Below are positions 52,740 to 60,670 of a stretch of 64,000 nt of DNA, in pieces. The stretch lies in NCBI GenBank assembly GCA_021325655.1, contig JAJPGT010000020.1, positions 1 to 64,000 of the forward strand, written 5' to 3'. A model generated the notes under the pieces. That model was not told the origin of the DNA. It did no database searches and worked only from the letters and a program-made list of their open reading frames with translations. Each line of letters starts with the position of its first letter. Positions within the stretch are counted from its first letter, which is position 1. Both the position numbers and the translations under genes were made by a program. The DNA comes from Pseudomonadota bacterium (GTDB taxonomy: Bacteria; Chloroflexota; UBA6077; JAJPGT01).

Positions 52740-55169
52740 GTGACCACTGAGCCGCGCCGCCTCAACGCGTCCGCCGCCAGCGATCGCCCCGACCAGCGCG
52801 AGGCGCCCGCGCCGCCGCCGGCCCAGCTTGAGGCGGTGATCGAGCGGATCACCTACCAGTCCGAGGAGACGGGCTACACCGTGGCCCGGGTGGTCGACAA
52901 CCGCAACCGGCTGATCACCGTGGTCGGCAACCTGCTTGGCGCCACCCCCGGGGAGTCGGTGCGCCTGGAAGGCCGCTGGACCGTCCACCCCAAGCACGGG
53001 CGGCAGTTCGAGGTGCAGCGCTTTCGGCTGACGCTGCCAGCCACTGCGCACGGGGTGGAGAAATACCTCGGCTCGGGCCTGGTCCGCGGCGTCGGCCCCG
53101 TCTCGGCGAAGCGGATCGTCGAGCACCTGGGCGCGGAGACGCTGGAGATTATCGACTCACACCCGGAGCGGCTGCTGGACGTGCCAGGGATCGGCCCGGT
53201 GCGGCTGCGGGCGATCACCAGCGCCTGGGCGGAGCAGCGCTCGATTCGCGAGGTGATGGTCGCGCTGCAGGACGTCGGCGTCTCGCCGGCGCTCGGGGTG
53301 CGCATCTACAAACGCTACGGCGACCTGGCCCTGAACGTGGTGCAGAACGAGCCCTACCGGCTCGCCCGCGAGGTGTGGGGCATCGGCTTCAAAACGGCCG
53401 ACAAAGTGGCGCGGGAGCAGGGCGTGGCCTACGACGCGCCGAGCCGGGTCGCGGCCGGCGTCCGCTACGCTCTGTCGCAGGCGGCCGACGAAGAAGGACA
53501 CTGCTACCTGCCGCGCGAGGAGCTAGGGGAGCGCGCCCGCGAGCTGCTCGGCGTGGAGCAGGAGGCCATCGATCGAGCGGTGGACGAGCTGATGATCACT
53601 GAGGAGGTGCTCGTCGAGACGCTGGAGGACGGCAGCGAGGCGATCTACCTGGCGCCCTTCCGCCACGCCGAGGTCGGCGTGGCCCACCGCGTGCGCCTGC
53701 TCCGCGACGCCCGCCTGGATCGCCTGGCGGAGTTCGCCACAGTGGACTGGGACCGGGCGCTGGATTGGCTCCGCGGCGAGACCGGCCTGGAGCTGGCGCC
53801 GGAGCAACGGGCAGCGGTAGTCACTGCGCTCACCCAGAAGGTGTCGATCCTCACCGGCGGTCCCGGCACCGGCAAGAGCACGACAGTGCGGAGCGTGGTC
53901 GAGCTGGCGCGGGCGAAGCGGAAGCGGGTGTTGCTCCTCGCCCCCACCGGGCGCGCCGCCAAGCGGCTGGCGGAGCTGGCTCACGCTCCGGCGCACACCA
54001 TTCACCGCTTCCTCAAGCTCCGCCCCGGCGCGCAGGCGGCGTTCAACGAGACCCAACCGCTAGAAGCGGACCTGGTGGTGATCGACGAGACGTCGATGCT
54101 AGACCTGATCCTGGCCAATACCCTGTTCAAGGCGATCGCTCCCGGCACCCACGTGCTCCTGGTCGGCGACACCGACCAGCTTCCCAGCGTTGGCCCCGGC
54201 AGCGTCCTGGCAGACCTGATCAAGAGCGAGGCGGTGCCGGTGATCCGCCTGGAGCGCATCTTCCGCCAGGCGGAGTCCAGCCAGATCGTCCAGAACGCGC
54301 ACCGCATCAACCGCGGCGAGCCGCTGCCCTGGACGAATCGGCCCGACGGCGATTGCTTCGTCTTCACCGCGCGCACCCCCGAGGCGGCCGCAGATCTGGT
54401 GGTGGAGATCGTCCGCGACCGCATCCCCCGCCGCTTCGGGATCCCGCCCAGCGACATTCTGGTGCTGAGCCCGATGCACAAGGGGCTGGCAGGGGTGGGG
54501 CTGCTGAACGAGCGGCTGCAAGAGGCGCTCAACCCGCCCGGCCCGGGCCGGGCCGAGGTGCGAGCCGCCGGGCGGCTGTTCCGTGTCGGCGACCGCGTCA
54601 TCATGACCCAGAACGACTACGAGCGCGAGGTGTTCAACGGCGACTTCGGAACCGTGGTCGCGGTGGATCATGAGGCCCGCGCGCTGCGGCTGGCGATGGA
54701 CGACGGGCGGGAGGTGACCTTCGACTTCCTGGAGCTGGACGAGCTGCAGCTCGCCTACGCGCTCACCATCCACAAGGCGCAGGGGAGCGAGTTCCGCGCC
54801 TGCGTGCTGGTGCTGCTCACCAGCCACTACGTGATGCTCGCCCGCAACCTCCTGTATACCGCGCTGACGCGGGCGCGTCGGCTGGCGGTGCTGGTCGGCC
54901 AGCCCGCCGCGGCGGCAATCGCGGTCCGCAACGACCGGGTGGCGCGGCGCTACACCGGGCTGGCGCGCCGACTGGCGGGGTCCCCACGCGACGGGTCGCG
55001 TGGGGTGCCACTGGCGGAGGCGGTGTCGCGGGCTGAATCGACATCCGCTGGTGTAACCTACGAGCCGATCCCGCGGCGCACCAGGCCCCGGCCCAGGCTT
55101 CCGGAGCCGATCGAGGCGACCCTTGCGCACGGCGAAGCCGAGCCCGCGGCTGGCCCAGGAGCGCCCTGA
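52740..55169 (+). CDS. recD2: RecD2-type ATP-dependent DNA helicase
   Basis: 809 aa, the full RecD2 length. The N-terminal part holds an OB-like domain (AVIERITYQSEETGYTVARV) and helix-hairpin-helix repeats (GVGPVSAKRIVEHLG, VPGIGPVRLRAITSAW) typical of RecD2 and absent from RecD1. Motor motifs: Walker A GGPGTGKST at 373-381, VIDETSML (Walker B), VLLVGDTDQLPSVGPGSVLA, and AYALTIHKAQGSEF near the end. It unwinds DNA 5'-3' in repair without RecBC. I use the GTG at 52740, since upstream codons would add Pro/Arg-rich shadow; a weak ribosome site makes this uncertain. Confidence 0.92.
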   Translation: MTTEPRRLNASAASDRPDQREAPAPPPAQLEAVIERITYQSEETGYTVARVVDNRNRLITVVGNLLGATPGESVRLEGRWTVHPKHGRQFEVQRFRLTLPATAHGVEKYLGSGLVRGVGPVSAKRIVEHLGAETLEIIDSHPERLLDVPGIGPVRLRAITSAWAEQRSIREVMVALQDVGVSPALGVRIYKRYGDLALNVVQNEPYRLAREVWGIGFKTADKVAREQGVAYDAPSRVAAGVRYALSQAADEEGHCYLPREELGERARELLGVEQEAIDRAVDELMITEEVLVETLEDGSEAIYLAPFRHAEVGVAHRVRLLRDARLDRLAEFATVDWDRALDWLRGETGLELAPEQRAAVVTALTQKVSILTGGPGTGKSTTVRSVVELARAKRKRVLLLAPTGRAAKRLAELAHAPAHTIHRFLKLRPGAQAAFNETQPLEADLVVIDETSMLDLILANTLFKAIAPGTHVLLVGDTDQLPSVGPGSVLADLIKSEAVPVIRLERIFRQAESSQIVQNAHRINRGEPLPWTNRPDGDCFVFTARTPEAAADLVVEIVRDRIPRRFGIPPSDILVLSPMHKGLAGVGLLNERLQEALNPPGPGRAEVRAAGRLFRVGDRVIMTQNDYEREVFNGDFGTVVAVDHEARALRLAMDDGREVTFDFLELDELQLAYALTIHKAQGSEFRACVLVLLTSHYVMLARNLLYTALTRARRLAVLVGQPAAAAIAVRNDRVARRYTGLARRLAGSPRDGSRGVPLAEAVSRAESTSAGVTYEPIPRRTRPRPRLPEPIEATLAHGEAEPAAGPGAP

Positions 55170-55227
55170 GTCAGGCGCCTGGGATCCGCCTGGGGCGTAT
55201 TCCTGCGAGTGGGAGGCGTGATCCGCC

Positions 55228-55986
55228 ATGACCGAGCCCGCTGATTCAGCCGGTGTCGTCGCGCTCATCGGCGCCGGCGAGTTCCTGCCCAGCATGAAGC
55301 CGGTCGATCGCTCCCTGCTGGCGTTCACCCCCCCGATCCGGTCGCGGCCGCGGGTGGCGATCCTCCCTACCGCCTCGGCCGAAGACCGCCCCGGGACGTT
55401 CGAGCGCTGGGGCGAGATGGGCCGCGCGCACTTCGAGTCGCTCGGGACCGAGCCCGTGGTCGTCCCGATCCGAACTACCGCCGATGCCCACGATCCGGCG
55501 CTCCTCGATTTGCTCCAGGACCGCGACCTGTACTACTTCTCCGGCGGGCTGCCCGACCTGCTGGTGGACGTGCTCCTCGGCAGCCCGGCCTGGGCAGCGA
55601 TCGTCGCGGCGCACCGTCACGGCGCGGTGGTGGCCGGGTGCAGCGCCGGGGCGATGGCCTTCGGCCTGGCGACCCTGACGATCCGGGACACGCTGGCCGG
55701 CCGTGAGCCGCGCTGGGTGCCGGCGCTGGCCCTAGTTGCCGACCTGTGCGTCTTTCCCCACTTCGACCAGATCCACCGCTTCGCGAGCCCCGAGCAGGTC
55801 GCCGCCTACGTCGCCTCGGCGCCAGCGGCGGCGACCGTGGTGGGCATCGACGAAGAGGTCGCCCTGGTAGGCCGGCAGGGAAGCTGGTCGGTCCACGGGC
55901 GACAGGGCGGGGCGGTGACCATTCTGCACCGCTCAGGCGCGACGAGCCGCGCCCCGGTCGGCGCCTCGCTCTCCCTCGCCCCGTAA
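55228..55986 (+). CDS. Peptidase S51 / cyanophycinase-like protein
   Basis: 252 aa. The nucleophile elbow VVAGCSAGAMAFG (Ser139) and the preceding LYYFSGGLPDLLVDVLLG strand are the hallmarks of the S51 dipeptidase E / cyanophycinase family (class I glutamine-amidotransferase-like fold). Members split aspartyl or isoaspartyl peptides or storage polymers. It is cytoplasmic with no signal peptide. The ATG at 55228 has GGGAGGCG upstream. Substrate unknown; nearby genes give no clue. Confidence 0.85.
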   Translation: MTEPADSAGVVALIGAGEFLPSMKPVDRSLLAFTPPIRSRPRVAILPTASAEDRPGTFERWGEMGRAHFESLGTEPVVVPIRTTADAHDPALLDLLQDRDLYYFSGGLPDLLVDVLLGSPAWAAIVAAHRHGAVVAGCSAGAMAFGLATLTIRDTLAGREPRWVPALALVADLCVFPHFDQIHRFASPEQVAAYVASAPAAATVVGIDEEVALVGRQGSWSVHGRQGGAVTILHRSGATSRAPVGASLSLAP

Positions 55987-56012
55987 GGTCTGCTATCAGG
56001 GGGATGTGCTGC

Positions 56013-57659
56013 ATGGCGTCCCGCTCCGCGCCTGTGCTTGACGTCTCGGCTGGAGCCGAGACGCAGCTTCGATCCCGCCGCGCTCTGCTCGCCGGCCTCC
56101 GCGCCGAACTGCTCGGCGTGATCGCGCTCGCCCTGCTGGCAGGAGTGGTCCGCTACCCATACCTCTGGCTGGAGCCGCGGATCACCGACGAGTGGCGCGA
56201 AGCGCAGCGGGGCCTGCTCATCGCGCAAGGACACGGGTTTCCCGCCACCAACGTCGCCCCCTACATCGGCGCGCTCTGGAACTACCTCCTGGCGATCGCC
56301 TACCTGATCCTCGGCGACGATCTGCGCGTCCCGCGCCTGGTGGCGATGCTGCTCGGCGCCCTGACCGTGGTCCCGACGTACCTGCTCGGGCGGGAGCTCG
56401 GGGGCAGGCTGGTGGCGTTGCTCGCGGCGCTGCTGATGGTCACCTCGCCGGTGCACGTGCTCACCAACAGCCACATCGCCTGGTCCAACTGCATCACGCC
56501 GCTCTTTACCACCGCCGGGCTCTGGCTGCTGGTCGGCGCGGCGCGGCGCGCGGACGGCCGCTGGCTGGCGCTGAGCGGCCTGGCGTTCGGCCTGGCGTTT
56601 CAGACACATCCTACCGCGCTCGCGGTGCTGCCCGGGGCGCTGCTGTACCTCTGGCAGCGCGGGCGCCCCCTGCTGCGCGGCATCTGGCTGCCGCTCGCCG
56701 GGGCGCTGTTTCTGGTCGCGAGCCTCAACGTCGTCGTCTTCATCACCGCTTATCCCGCCGATTTCTTCGGCTCGATCCAGTCGCGGCAGGAGGATTACAA
56801 TCGCCGCGCCCCGCCCACCTTTGTCCAGCGTTACTGGACCAACGCCGGCTATCTCTGGCTCTCCCTGGGCCGGCTCCCGAGCGGGGCGGTGCTGACCGAC
56901 AACAACTGGGCGCACATCCTGGCGCACCCGCTCATCTGGCTCTACGCCGGCGCTCTTGGCGCTGGTGCTGTGCTCTCCGCCCGGCGGGGCCAGCCGCTCG
57001 CCGCGGACGTCGCCGCCCCGGCTCTGGTCCTGCTGCCGCTGTTTCAGCCGGGGTCCTACTACCCTGTGCCCGATGGTCGCTACGCAATGCCGCTGCTACC
57101 AGTGCTCTACGCCAGCCTGGCCTACGCGCTCACCCGGCCGAGCACGCAAGCAGCGACACCACTCCCCGCGCGTCCCTCCTCCCCGCTTCGCCCACTGTGG
57201 GCGCAGGAAGGGCTGCTGAGGCGCCTCCTGCCAGGAGGCCGGCTCGCCGCACTGCTCATCCTCGCCCTGGCGCTCATCCCGCTCGGGCCGATCCGCGCCT
57301 ACTATGCCGCCGACGCCGAGCGGCGCGCGGTGTACAGCCGGCTCTGGGAGACGCTGCTGCTGGTGCAGCAGACTATGCCGCGCCACGCCACAGTGCTGCT
57401 GGACGAGAATCTGAAGGCGATCATCGACGAGAACAACACCGAGAAGCGCACCGAGTCGCTGCTCGACATGGCCGGGTTCGACGCCCGGTATCAGCTCATC
57501 GACCCAGCGGACCCTGCCGTGGCCATCTCCGACCGCCACGCGGTGTACCTGCTCACCTGCCAGACCTACCAGGCCGGGCGGCGCACCCTTGGACTGGTCC
57601 CGCTCGACGCCGGCGCGCCGGATGACTGCCAGGTGCTGCGCGCCGCCCGCCTGCCGTGA
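56013..57659 (+). CDS. GT39/ArnT-like membrane glycosyltransferase
   Basis: 548 aa with about ten hydrophobic segments (ELLGVIALALLAGVVRYPYL first, LLILALALIPLGPI late). The first outer loop contains EPRITDEWREAQRGLLIAQG, whose Asp-Glu is the catalytic acid pair of family 39-type transferases using polyprenyl-phosphate sugars. The C-terminal 120 residues form a soluble periplasmic domain. The ATG at 56013 is nine bases after AGGGGG; an ATG at 56004 has none of that spacing. It is 26 bases after the S51 gene and may be co-transcribed. Acceptor unknown: protein mannosylation or lipid glycosylation. Confidence 0.8.
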   Translation: MASRSAPVLDVSAGAETQLRSRRALLAGLRAELLGVIALALLAGVVRYPYLWLEPRITDEWREAQRGLLIAQGHGFPATNVAPYIGALWNYLLAIAYLILGDDLRVPRLVAMLLGALTVVPTYLLGRELGGRLVALLAALLMVTSPVHVLTNSHIAWSNCITPLFTTAGLWLLVGAARRADGRWLALSGLAFGLAFQTHPTALAVLPGALLYLWQRGRPLLRGIWLPLAGALFLVASLNVVVFITAYPADFFGSIQSRQEDYNRRAPPTFVQRYWTNAGYLWLSLGRLPSGAVLTDNNWAHILAHPLIWLYAGALGAGAVLSARRGQPLAADVAAPALVLLPLFQPGSYYPVPDGRYAMPLLPVLYASLAYALTRPSTQAATPLPARPSSPLRPLWAQEGLLRRLLPGGRLAALLILALALIPLGPIRAYYAADAERRAVYSRLWETLLLVQQTMPRHATVLLDENLKAIIDENNTEKRTESLLDMAGFDARYQLIDPADPAVAISDRHAVYLLTCQTYQAGRRTLGLVPLDAGAPDDCQVLRAARLP

Positions 57660-57686
57660 CGGCGGCCGGCCGGCCGCCGGTACAAT
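57656..57686 (+). promoter_or_regulatory. Candidate promoter of the acyl-CoA operon
   Basis: GTGACG at 57656-57661 (four of six), a 19-base spacer, then TACAAT at 57681-57686. It overlaps the stop codon of the previous gene. The start of transcription would be near 57693, with AAGGAGCGAGG before the ATG. Confidence 0.3.
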
Positions 57687-57711
57687 CCGGCGCAGGCCGG
57701 AAGGAGCGAGG

Positions 57712-58872
57712 ATGGACTTTTCCAGGGACGAGAACCACGAGGCGATCCGCGCTGCGGTGCGCGACATCTGCGCCCGCTTCCCCGATAGCTACTGGCGCCA
57801 GCTCGATCGCGCCTCCGCGTACCCTGAGCAGTTCGTCCGCGCCCTCACCGAGGCCGGCTGGCTCGCGGCGCTGATCCCCGAGGAGTACGGCGGGGCGGGG
57901 CTTGGCATCACCGAGGCGAGCATCATCCTGGATGAGATCAATCGCTCCGGCGGCAACTCCGGCGCCTGCCACGCGCAGATGTACATCATGGGCACGCTGC
58001 TCCGACACGGCAGCGAAAGGCAGAAGCGGGAGTATCTGCCACGCATCGCCAGTGGCGAGTTGCGGCTCCAGGCCTTTGGAGTGACCGAGCCGAACGCCGG
58101 GTCCGAGACGACGCGCATCCAGACCACCGCGGTCCGCAAAGGCGATCGCTACATTGTCAATGGCCAGAAGGTATTCATCTCACGAGTGCAGCACTCGGAC
58201 CTGATGCTGCTCCTGGCGCGCACCACCCCCTATGAGCAGCTTGCCGACAAGACGCGGGGGCTCTCGCTGTTCCTGGTCGACCTGCGCCGCGCTGGCACGG
58301 CGATCACGGTGCGCCCGCTGGAGATGATGATCAACCACGCCACGACCGAGCTGTTCATCACCGACCTAGAGATCCCGGCGGAGAACCTGATCGGCGAGGA
58401 AGGGATGGGCTTCCGCTACATCCTGGACGGCTGGAACGCGGAGCGTATCCTGATCGCCGCCGAGTGCATTGGCGACGGCCGCTGGTTCATCGACCGCGCC
58501 TCCAGGTACGCCCGCGAGCGGGTGGTCTTCGGCCGGCCGATCGGCGCCAACCAGGGTGTGCAGTTCCCGATCGCCCAGGCCTATGGCCACGTGGAAGCGG
58601 CGGACCTGGTGCGCTACAAAGCGGCCTGGCTGTTCGACCGGGGCGAGCAGTGCGGCGCGGAGGCGAACCTGGCCAAGCTGCTCGCCTCGGAGGCCTCCTG
58701 GGAAGCAGCCAACGTCTGCCTCACCGTCCACGGCGGCTACGGCCTGGCAGTGGAGTACGACGTCGAGCGCAAGTTCCGCGAGACCCGCCTGTACACCGTC
58801 GCCCCGGTGAACAACAACCTGGTGCTGGCGTACCTCGGCCAGCACGTCCTGGGCCTGCCGCGGAGCTACTGA
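57712..58872 (+). CDS. Acyl-CoA dehydrogenase family protein
   Basis: 386 aa. The FAD domain is clear: LIPEEYGGAGLGITEASIIL, GVTEPNAGSETTRIQTTAVR, YIVNGQKVFISRVQHSDLML and the C-terminal NVCLTVHGGYGLAVEYDVER. In standard enzymes the catalytic Glu is the second residue of the YEGT box after that segment; here it reads YTVAPVNNNLVLAYLGQH, with no Glu. A related subfamily shares such an ending, so activity with a base elsewhere is possible. The ATG at 57712 has AAGGAGCGAGG. It is the first gene of a three-gene CoA-ester operon, with a one-base overlap to the next. Confidence 0.9.
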   Translation: MDFSRDENHEAIRAAVRDICARFPDSYWRQLDRASAYPEQFVRALTEAGWLAALIPEEYGGAGLGITEASIILDEINRSGGNSGACHAQMYIMGTLLRHGSERQKREYLPRIASGELRLQAFGVTEPNAGSETTRIQTTAVRKGDRYIVNGQKVFISRVQHSDLMLLLARTTPYEQLADKTRGLSLFLVDLRRAGTAITVRPLEMMINHATTELFITDLEIPAENLIGEEGMGFRYILDGWNAERILIAAECIGDGRWFIDRASRYARERVVFGRPIGANQGVQFPIAQAYGHVEAADLVRYKAAWLFDRGEQCGAEANLAKLLASEASWEAANVCLTVHGGYGLAVEYDVERKFRETRLYTVAPVNNNLVLAYLGQHVLGLPRSY

Positions 58873-60068
58873 TGCCCGACTCGGCCCCCCTCCCGCTGGC
58901 CGGCCTGCGCGTCGTCGCGCTGGAGCAGGCGGTGGCCGCCCCGCTCTGCAGCCGCCACCTGGCGGATATGGGTGCCGACGTGGTGAAGGTGGAGCGGACC
59001 GACGGTGGCGACATGGCCCGGCGCTATGACAGCGTGGTGAAGGGCCTGTCCGCCTACTTCGTCTGGCTCAACCGCGGCAAGCGCTCCCTCTGCCTGGACG
59101 TCAAACACCCGCAAGGGCTCGCCATCCTGGGCCAGTTGCTGGAGCGGGCCGACGTGTTCCTCCACAACCTCGGCCCGGGCGTCATCGAGCGGCTGGGCCT
59201 CGGCTACGACGCGCTGCACCCCGCCCTCCCGCGACTGATCTGGTGCGGGATCTCGGGCTACGGCCCGGATGGCCCGTACCGCGACCGGCGCGCCTACGAC
59301 CTGCTGCTCCAGGCGGAAAGCGGGGTGATGTCGCAGACCGGGACGCCCGAGGAGCCGGCCAAGGTGGGCATCTCCATCGCCGATATCGCCGCCGGCACCA
59401 TCGCGTTCTCGGCGATCCTGCTGGCGCTGCTGGATCGCCAGCGCAGCGGCCAGGGGCGCCGGATCGACGTCTCGCTGCTGGATTGCCTGGCGGAGTGGAT
59501 GGGCGCGCCGCTGTACCACTACCTGTATGGCAACACGATCCTGCCGCGGGGTGGGATGCGCCACAACATGATCGTCCCCTACGGCCCGTACCGCTGCGCC
59601 GGCGGGGCGATGGTGCTGCTGGCGGTGCAGAACGAGCGCCAGTGGGAGACACTCTGCCAGGCGGTTCTGCGCCGCCCGGAGCTGCTGGACGATCCGCGCT
59701 TCGCCAGCAACGAGCGGCGGGTGGCGCACCGGGCCATCCTGGAGCCGCTTATCGAGGCGGCGCTGGCGGACGTGACGGTCGAGGAGGCGCAGGCGCGGCT
59801 CGCCGCAGCCGACCTGCCCTACGCGCAGCTCAACGACGTGGCAGGGCTGGCGGCGCACCCGCAGCTCAAGGCGCGCGATCGCTGGCGCCAGGCCGACAGC
59901 CCGGTGGGGCCGCTGGCAGCGCTGGAGCCGCCCTTCAACCTCGGCGGCCAGCCGGCCAGGATGGGGCCGATTCCGAGCGCGGGCCAGCACACGGAGGACG
60001 TGCTGGCCGAACTGGGCTACCCGCCCGAGGCGAGAGCAGCGCTGCGCGCCAGCGGCGCCATCGGTTGA
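58872..60068 (+). CDS. Class III CoA-transferase (CaiB/BaiF family)
   Basis: 398 aa. LPLAGLRVVALEQAVAAPLC, then SRHLADMGADVVKVERTDGG, and FLHNLGPGVIERLGLGYDAL are family signatures; RRAYDLLLQAESG holds the catalytic Asp143. Such enzymes move CoA between carboxylic acids through Asp-anhydride intermediates. The ATG at 58872 overlaps the stop of the acyl-CoA dehydrogenase (TGATG), and the MaoC hydratase follows 31 bases later. The trio looks like a route that activates, dehydrogenates and hydrates a branched or dicarboxylic acid such as itaconate or mesaconate; this is inference. Confidence 0.9.
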   Translation: MPDSAPLPLAGLRVVALEQAVAAPLCSRHLADMGADVVKVERTDGGDMARRYDSVVKGLSAYFVWLNRGKRSLCLDVKHPQGLAILGQLLERADVFLHNLGPGVIERLGLGYDALHPALPRLIWCGISGYGPDGPYRDRRAYDLLLQAESGVMSQTGTPEEPAKVGISIADIAAGTIAFSAILLALLDRQRSGQGRRIDVSLLDCLAEWMGAPLYHYLYGNTILPRGGMRHNMIVPYGPYRCAGGAMVLLAVQNERQWETLCQAVLRRPELLDDPRFASNERRVAHRAILEPLIEAALADVTVEEAQARLAAADLPYAQLNDVAGLAAHPQLKARDRWRQADSPVGPLAALEPPFNLGGQPARMGPIPSAGQHTEDVLAELGYPPEARAALRASGAIG

Positions 60069-60099
60069 GCGACAACAGTATCCAGAAGGAGCATGCCCG

Positions 60100-60611
60100 A
60101 TGACCGTCAAACCGGGGTGGGAAGGCCGGGTCTTTGAGGACTTCCAGGTTGGCGATGTCTACGTCCACCCACTCGGCCGGACTATTACGTCAACCGATAA
60201 CGCCTGGTTTACCCTGCTCACGCTCAACACGAACCCGGTGCATTTCGACCACCACTACGCGGCGCAGACCGAGTTCGGCCGGCCCCTGGTGAATAGCTGC
60301 TTCACCCTGGCGCTGGTGACCGGCCTGAGCGTGCCGGACCTCAGCCAGCACGCGATGGCGAACCTCGGCTGGGACGAGGTGCGGTTACCCGCGCCGGTGT
60401 TCGAGGCGACACCATCTACGCCAGGAGCGAGGTGCTGGAGACACGGGAGTCGAAGTCGCGCCCGAACGTCGGCATCGTCCGTGTGAAGACGACTGGCTTC
60501 AATCAGGATGGGGTCACCGTGATCGAGTACACGCGCACGATCATGGTGTATCGGCGCGGGCACGTGCCGCGGACGGCCCGCGACCGCGCGGCGCGCGGCG
60601 ATCTCGGCTGA
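60100..60611 (+). pseudogene. MaoC-family hydratase, disrupted by a one-base deletion
   Basis: The first 102 codons read normally (EGRVFEDFQVGDVYVHPLGR, then ITSTDNAWFTLLTLNTNPVH, FDHHYAAQTEFGRPLVNS, LSQHAMANLGWDEVRLPAPV) up to Phe-Glu at 60400-60405. Family members continue with Gly-Asp-Thr; here the reading frame shifts and the frame ends at 60486. In the +1-shifted frame from 60405 the family sequence goes on (GDTIYARSEVLETRESKSRP, then GIVRVKTTGFNQDGV, VIEYTRTIMVYRRG) to a stop at 60611. One G is missing from GAGGGCGAC near 60405-60406. A real pseudogene, or a sequencing error, is equally possible; an intact hydratase would be about 170 aa. Confidence 0.85.
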
Positions 60612-60622
60612 GCCAGCGCAAT

Positions 60623-60652
60623 GGGGCCCCGGCGCTGAGCCGCCGGGGCCCC
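60623..60652. terminator. Bidirectional intrinsic-type hairpin between convergent genes
   Basis: GGGGCCCCGGCG - CTGAGC - CGCCGGGGCCCC is a perfect 12-base stem with a six-base loop, between the stop of the MaoC gene (60611) and the stop of the convergent CoxL-like gene (60671). It would fold in both transcripts. There is no U run, common for GC-rich genomes. Confidence 0.7.
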
Positions 60653-60670
60653 GCTCTGCGCCCTCGGGCC

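Noticed and set aside
60400..60490. Programmed frameshift in the MaoC gene
   Set aside because: No slippery heptamer, stem-loop or stop-adjacent signal is visible at the site; a simple deletion of one G explains it.
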